Assembly: GCA_030770545.1 (NCBI GenBank)
Contig: CM061098.1
Span: 17,822,001 to 17,886,000 of the forward strand
DNA length: 64,000 nt
Direction of reading: 5' to 3'
DNA from: Macropodus opercularis
Taxonomy: Eukaryota; Chordata; Actinopteri; Anabantiformes; Osphronemidae
In this document: positions 58,302-64,000 of the stretch, piece by piece
Numbering within the stretch: the stretch's first letter is position 1
Layout: each line of letters starts with the position of its first letter
Position numbers and translations under genes: made by a program
Notes under the pieces: generated by a model
The model's database searches: none
Seen by the model: only the letters and a program-made list of their open reading frames with translations
What the model was told of the DNA's origin: nothing

Positions 58302-59875
58302 ATTCAATTCAATTAGTTTTTTTCAAAATTCAAATTTTATTACAACATCAGTTATCTCCAAGCACTTTACAAGTAATGTTTAAGACCTGACACAACTAAA
58401 GCTAACAAATCCCACATAGAGCAGCTTGTAATTGGAGCCAATCAGTGAATTGTACATTTTAATAGCAACAGTGGAAAAACTCTATAGAGGAAGAAACGTC
58501 CAGCAGACCCAGGATCAGTGTGAGAGAACATCTGCCTTGACCGGTTGGAGTGAAGGGATAGAGAAGAGAGAAAACAACAACAACAACAACAACAACAAGC
58601 AGCAACAGACACAGGCAGGATGGTTGGACCAGCAACTGAACACTGAGACACACGACTCTGAGTCTGACGATACCTGGAGATGAGAATAGAGAGAGACAGA
58701 AAGAGAGAAACACAACAAGGAGAGAACAGAGACAAAGTTAGTCACATGTGGACATGGAGGCATGTTAGTGGATGGAATAGATAGAAAACCAGAGGAGCTC
58801 AGTGAATGAAGGAGGTTCCAGCATCTAAGTCTATAGCAGCTGAACTAAGAGATGGATCAGAGAAACCAGAACCATCTGGAACCATCAGCTTTGTCAGAAA
58901 GGAAGGTTTCAGCCTAGTTTTAAAGCAGAGAGGGCGTCTGCTGCTAGAACCTGAACTGGAAGCTGGTTCCACATAGAGGAGCTTGGAGCTAAAGGCTCTG
59001 CCTCCCGTTCTACAGGTAGAAACTCTAGGAACCACCAATAGACCAGCTCTGAGAAGCAAGGTTCTGTTGGAGCAGAAGGAGCCATGAGGTCTTTTAGACA
59101 AGATGGAGACAAGAAAAGTATTGGACCAAGCACAGAACCCTGTAGAACAACAAAGCTAATTTTTGTGCGGATGGAAGATTGATCATGAACATGAACAAAT
59201 TGGAATCTGTTCAGCAAATCAGACATAAACCATCCAGTGCTTTTCCTTTAATCAACTATGTTCCAGTCTCTGCAATAGAATCTTGTGATCTATCGTATCA
59301 AATGCTGAACTAAGATCTAACAGGACAAGGACAGAAACTAGACCATTGTCTGAAGCTGTGAGAAGATCATTAGTGACTCTAATCAGAGCTGTTTCTGTGC
59401 TATGATGTAATCTGAATCCTGACTGGAAATCTTCATACAGGTCATTTCTACGCAAGTGGTCACATAATTGTTTAGCTACGGTTTTTTTCAAGAACTTTAG
59501 AAATAAAGGCAGATTAGATGTAGGCCTATAGTTTCTAGTTCTCTAGGGTCAGTGTAGGTTTTTTCAATAAAGGTTTGACCACAGCAACCTTAAAGCCTGT
59601 GGTACGTAGCCTGTTAGCAGAGACTGGTTGGTTTGATTTAATGTGGACGTGCTGATTAATGGAAAGACTTCTTTGACTGATCTAGTTGGGATTGGGTCCA
59701 AGAGACAAGTAGCTGATTTAGCAGAGTTAATTATTGAAGTTAACTCAGTGTGATCTATGGGGGAAAGCATCTAAGTAAGACATAGGTCTAACCAAATCTG
59801 AACCCGTTGGATCTGTAGATTATTTTATGACATTTGTTAAAAGTAAAGATTAGGATTCACCTAATTTGTTGGAAC
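58302..59875 (-). mobile_element. L2/Maui-like LINE with internal deletion, minus strand
   Basis: The 3' end (AATTGAATTGAATG on minus) is at 58302. Going 5', the 3' UTR, C-terminal domain, RT motif B and motif A are present. Sequence upstream of motif A (LDPIPTRSVKEVFPLI and NQSLLTGYVPQAL) reaches about 59770-59875. Compared with the plus-strand copy, about 650 bp are missing at 59098-59104, removing motif C (YADD) and all RT sequence up to the C-terminal part. Motif B reads LQGSVLGPILF (Pro changed to Leu). The element is dead. Confidence 0.88.
59252..59491 (-). pseudogene. L2-like RT fragment with motif A
   Basis: Non-LTR reverse transcriptase remnant. The frame reads KKTVAKQLCDHLRRNDLYED, then FQSGFRLHHSTETAL, then LVLLDLSSAFDTIDHKILLQ (motif A with catalytic Asp). 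A frameshift and stop follow near 59252. The next frame (59226 down to 58909) continues LNRFQFVHVHDQSS through motif B and runs into the deletion junction. It is part of the element at 58302-59875. Confidence 0.85.
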
Positions 59876-60071
59876 GCCACTGTCTTTCTAGTTTCCAGGT
59901 CCTATGTGTACAGGATCCTCATAAGGGACTGGTTGTGCATTTTAAATGGACACTCGTTGTCCTATTGATACAGATCAAATAGATCCAGGCTCTATGTGTA
60001 ATGTGTATCATGTGCTAATATGTGTGTGAGATGGAAAAAGCTTGACTTCAGTCTTATGATGCCATACAGTT

Positions 60072-60076
<5 letters not shown>

Positions 60077-60156
<80 letters not shown>
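60077..60156. repeat. (TC)n(TA)n compound microsatellite
   Basis: About 15 TC units run directly into about 25 TA units. Confidence 0.95.
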
Positions 60157-60159
<3 letters not shown>

Positions 60160-60690
60160 CCTGTAAATAATGCCAAAAAACGACAATTCCAAAGTAGACA
60201 GACATTTGCATCCGAGTGGGTAATTAGAGCATTGCAACGTCAAAACATACTGTGACTTCCATGCACAATTGTTAATGAGGTATTTATCCTGAATGTCTGA
60301 CATCTCAACTACTGTAGATGTGAATGGACGTTTTATAGGTAGGGCTCAGTTCACGGGTGTCTGGGTTGTATTGGTCGGGTGGAAATTCACCATAAATTCT
60401 TAATGAGCTGGATTCACCCACTGCTCCGGTCCAGCCTCTCTCGTATTCATCCACTAATTACTGCCCATCCGTTTCATTTCCTCTCATTTCGAAATGCACT
60501 CAGAATCTTTGGCACCCAAAGAATCTTACAGTGTAATACTCCACCAATGTACGCATGCCCATGACAGAAGAATGGCCTGAGCCACTAGGAGCCACTCAAA
60601 GGATCATTGATACATGCACTGGAAGCATCAAATCTGACTACACCATAGGTTTTCATTTTCCTTCCTGTAGTTTCATGTTTGACTGCTCTT
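60160..60690. other. Unique DNA, no gene recognised
   Basis: No supported feature. Confidence 0.4.
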
Positions 60691-60694
60691 AACT

Positions 60695-60925
60695 GATTCA
60701 ACTCAATTCAATTCAACTTCATTTCTATGGCGACAATTCACAACATCAGTTATCTCAAGGCTCTTTACAGTGAGGTTTAAGACCTGACACAACTAAACCC
60801 AACAATACCTACATAGAGCAGCTTTGAATCTGAGCCAATCAATAAATTACATTTTAATAGCAACAGTGGAGGAAAAGCTCTATAGAGGAAGAAACCTCCA
60901 GCAGACCCAGGATCAGTGTGGGACA
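60695..60925 (-). mobile_element. L2-like LINE 3' tail, minus strand
   Basis: The plus strand starts ACTCAATTCAATTCAACTTC, then TTATCTCAAGGCTCTTTACA, AAGACCTGACACAACTAAAC and GAAACCTCCAGCAGACCCAG. This is the same order as 58302-58520. Confidence 0.85.
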
Positions 60926-60929
60926 ACAC

Positions 60930-61745
60930 CTTTACTTGAATAATTTATCCTCAGTAGCATTTCTATCACCTGTTGTCAGCAATGTCTGTCATTGTAGCCA
61001 GTGGCATGTTTCTGAGAAAAACATCAGCTGAATCTGCTCCCATAGAAAACCTCTCTGACCCGTCCCAATAAATAAATAAAGGAGGAGAAAGCTTGTTTAA
61101 CTGATGCTTCATCGATGTGTCTGATCATGTTCATGCATGAGGGGTCAGAGAAGAGACTGTGTCTACTCCGTCTGTAGAGCATATACCACAGTTATACTGG
61201 TGTGAATTCATCTTTGTTTCTTTGAGCCTTATTTGAGCAGTGGTCATTAAACTTTCCACCGCCATAAATGAGGCTAGATTAGGTGAAACAAAACACTCGC
61301 TTGCTGTCAAATTCCTCCAGCACAGAGCTGCTCGTGGTTCCCAGAATCAAAGCCAGGCAAGGTGAAGCAGGTTCTACATTTAGACTTGAACAAATTACTG
61401 GACTATGTGAAGTCTGTTGAGACACATTTAAGTCAAGACTGAAAACACTTTTGCGTCCTTCTGTCTGTTTTATTGTATTTTTTGCAGGTAGTTTTATTTC
61501 TCTGTTGATGCTCTTTTGTTGCTTTTATGTTTTTAACTGTACATATCCTTCTTTGACCACTGAAGCCATCCAGGAATGAAATGAGGCTCTGTACACGTTA
61601 AATCCATCAGAGAATATTCATGCTTCACATACATCTAAAATATTGGGATCTTAGTGCTGTTTGCTTCTCAGTGTTTTTGACCCTTTGTTAACCTCACATA
61701 CATGTATACTGCAGGTTGTGTTATGTCACAAATTCCTTAACTGGT
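60930..61745. other. Unique DNA, no gene recognised
   Basis: No supported feature. Confidence 0.4.
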
Positions 61746-61753
61746 CCAAGATG

Positions 61754-62705
61754 TGTGACGGTTTGGCCCTCCATCCCCTGGAGGGCGCCCTTGTCCTCTT
61801 TTTCCTTGTGGGTTTTGTTTTTTCACTTCCTGTCTCAGTTCGTTATTGTTTTCACCTGGTTTTCATTTCCTGTTTGTTTAGTATTTAAGTTCCTCTGTTT
61901 GTCTTTACGTTGCTCGGTGATTAGATAGATTTGGACGTTACATGGTGTGTATGTTTTGTAGGAGATTAGAGTGTTACCTCGGTTCCATATGTTTAGTGTT
62001 GAGGGTTACCTGTTTTTGTATGTATGTGCTTCTGGAAATACTAGTGTTACCTCTTTATTAGTTATCCTCAGTATTATTGCTCTTCGTCTGTGAGTGTCCG
62101 TGCAAGTCTGAGTCCTAGTTCTGTGTTCCCTTAGTTTATGTATCCGTGAGTGGTAGCCTGTGTGCCTGAGTTTGTTTCAAGTGTTGTTTGTCACCCTTGG
62201 TTTGATTGATATTGGGTTATTGTTACTTTGTATTTATGTTTGTCGGTGTTATCTAGTTTCCCGTGGTGTTCTGGCCCTCTCTTAGTTTTGTAGTCCTGGT
62301 CTTGTCATTTGAATGTGTATGTGTTTTGTCTTCGTTTTATAGTCCCAGGTTGGTTGTTCTGTCATCTGTAGTCATGTCTGAGATTGTTGCGTCATGTTAG
62401 TGTTTGTTTAATAGTTCATTGTCTCTCGTGTTTTTGTGTTTGGTTTGTGTTTGTCCTTTTCCTTTCAAATTAAAATTATTATTTACTATTCTCGAAGTCT
62501 GTGGTTGTGCGAGTGGGTCCTCTTTCCAGTTAGTTCTCCCTGAGAACTTCGGTGAGTCGTGTGAACAGGGGATTGAGCTCAGGTGGAGCTTCCCCTGCTC
62601 TCAGTGAGTTTGGCGCCATCGTGTGGCGCAATCGAGTAAGTCTCAGGGGTTCAGGCGTCTCCTGCCCCTGGGACTTCTAGTTAGTATAGTTCGGCGTCCG
62701 TAACA
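61754..62705 (+). mobile_element. Solo LTR (952 bp), TSD AGATG
   Basis: It starts TGTGACGGTTTGGCCCTCCA and ends TCCGTAACA. AGATG lies directly on both sides (61749-61753 and 62706-62710). It has a TATTTAAG box near 61882 and an AAATTAAAATTATT stretch near 62470 before the GTGCGAGTGGGTCC block. Stem-loops: 61766-61786 and 62638-62676. No internal coding region remains. Confidence 0.92.
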
Positions 62706-62839
62706 AGATGGACTAAGATGCAGATCAAAACAGAACCTCAGAGTGGAAGTTGAAACACAAGATTTTGTTTTTAACAAACTGAAATAATTAACAGACTGGA
62801 TGCAAGGTCTGATAAACTGAAATTCACTGTTAAGCAGCA

Positions 62840-63075
62840 TCACCGAGAGAACACAGGATAATTGCTTGTATTAACTCAAAATCACTGCAGGGCAGGAATA
62901 ATTACCAAATTTGGAAGAACCTGGAAGTCAAAACGCTGCACAGAGCAGGAACTATTACCCACTAGCAACAAATCATCAACCATCACCTACAAACTGATCT
63001 TTCTAACCAAGCTTTCCGACAAGCGCTAGAGGTCAGGGAACAGGCACAAGGACTGAAACTAGAATCGCACAAGCA
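62840..63075. repeat. Unclassified dispersed repeat, copy 2
   Basis: The ordered blocks GCAGGGCAGGAATAATTACC, GCACAGAGCAGGAACTATTA and GCGCTAGAGGTCAGGG resemble those at 44590-44830. Confidence 0.35.
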
Positions 63076-63079
63076 CAGT

Positions 63080-64000
63080 GACCACAACACATGCAAAGAC
63101 GGCAGCAGTGCAACAGAAAGTGTTTTATGCAAAGTCTTGTGGTTTTTGCCCAAAATGATTAAGCAGTAAGCAAATCTCTAGGCTTCATGTCATATGATGT
63201 TGCTGAACCAGTGTAGGAGACACAATTTAATTCAATTGCTAATTTAATTACACACTGTCCAAAAAACAAAAAGGACAAAACTAAATATGGTGACCACAAG
63301 CAAAATGTGTGTTTTAGTAATATGGGCATATTATAATGAATATAATGTACCCTATGAGCATGACAACAATGACTACTGTTGCCAAATGGCAGCATTGGTT
63401 TTACCCTAAGGCATAATATTAATTAAAAAATATAGTAATATTACTATATAACTAATATTTATGTATTAGCTGCTGCGACAAAAACACAAAGTTGTATCAG
63501 TCTCATCCTACAGATTTGAGCTTTTCAGAGCCCAGTGGAAAATAATTATAGCGGACGTATGAAATAGCAGATTCAGCCCTGGGCCTGCATTGATTAATTT
63601 CACTCAGAAAGTCTACATTTATATGGAATCACAAATACATCCTTCAATATGTAGGAACTCATTCACTAAGTGAAACAATTGTCTTCAAAACAATTAACCG
63701 AGGAACAGTTACTTTTGAAAAGCATTGTGAGCTCTTGTAATTATGTTGACCTTGAACTGTTTGAATTTGAGCTCCTTCATATTTGATCACCTGAAAACTC
63801 TGGTGGATGTTAACCACTATTACCTAACAACCATTTGTTCAGTATTGTACTACTTCATCTGTGACTCTCTTAGGAGTCAGGGGATGGAAGTCAGATTGCA
63901 GTGTTTGACAGCAGACTAGAGGGAAGTCGTGGGACATGGAAATACGACCGGTGCAGAGAGGAAATAAATAGTGATAGAAGTGCAGAGAAAGCGGTGGATT
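63080..64000. other. Unique AT-rich DNA, no gene recognised
   Basis: No supported feature up to the window edge. Confidence 0.4.

Overview
This window reads as non-coding, repeat-rich DNA from a ray-finned fish, probably a percomorph teleost. The organism call rests on the repeat types: L2/Maui-like and Rex1/Babar-like LINE fragments, a tRNA-derived SINE, LTRs of several related families, and a fold-back TTAA MITE. There is no bacterial-style gene array, no operon and no rRNA or intact tRNA gene. Almost all long open frames are transposon remnants or products of tandem repeats whose unit length is a multiple of three. Classifications are from motifs read by eye; no database search was possible.

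Layout. 1-8.97 kb: mostly unique AT-rich DNA with a partial MITE, TG microsatellites and weak LTR-like pieces. 8.97-12.69 kb: a composite LTR retrotransposon on the minus strand with two full LTRs, a third truncated LTR, a gag-like ORF without pol, a 39-bp coding minisatellite, and one GTAGT target duplication around the whole. 13.8-18.6 kb: LINE tails, two copies of a fold-back TTAA MITE, a SINE, and a solo LTR (TSD GTACA) nested in a Rex1-like LINE. 18.8-19.7 kb: GC-richer DNA with a perfect hairpin. 21.8-23.7 kb: the best host-gene candidate, a small minus-strand gene with a TATA box, up to six phase-compatible exons and a poly(A) signal. 25-28 kb: LINE tails and a solo LTR (TSD GTGCA). 29.1-30.1 kb: an LTR-like leader with an exon-like ORF, then a two-exon BED-zinc-finger-like fragment. 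33.5-37.3 kb: SINE, a perfect 19-bp-arm palindrome and the first copy of an unclassified three-copy repeat. 39.3-46.5 kb: LTR copies, a 30-bp minisatellite and an L2 tail. 50.1-60.9 kb: two L2 LINEs in inverted orientation, a 51-bp minisatellite, further L2 tails and the other two copies of the unclassified repeat. 61.75-62.71 kb: a 952-bp solo LTR (TSD AGATG).

How the parts relate. The most notable signal is structural. Three divergent LTR families in this window each carry a short stem-loop near the LTR 5' end and a second one about 30-40 nt from the LTR 3' end. Stem bases differ between families in ways that keep pairing, while the second loop keeps a TCAGGC(G)TCTCCT-type core. That suggests a shared structured RNA element in these retrotransposons. 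The candidate small gene at 22.3-23.35 kb and the BED-like exons at 29.8-30.1 kb are the only places where splice signals and reading frame agree well enough to suggest genes.
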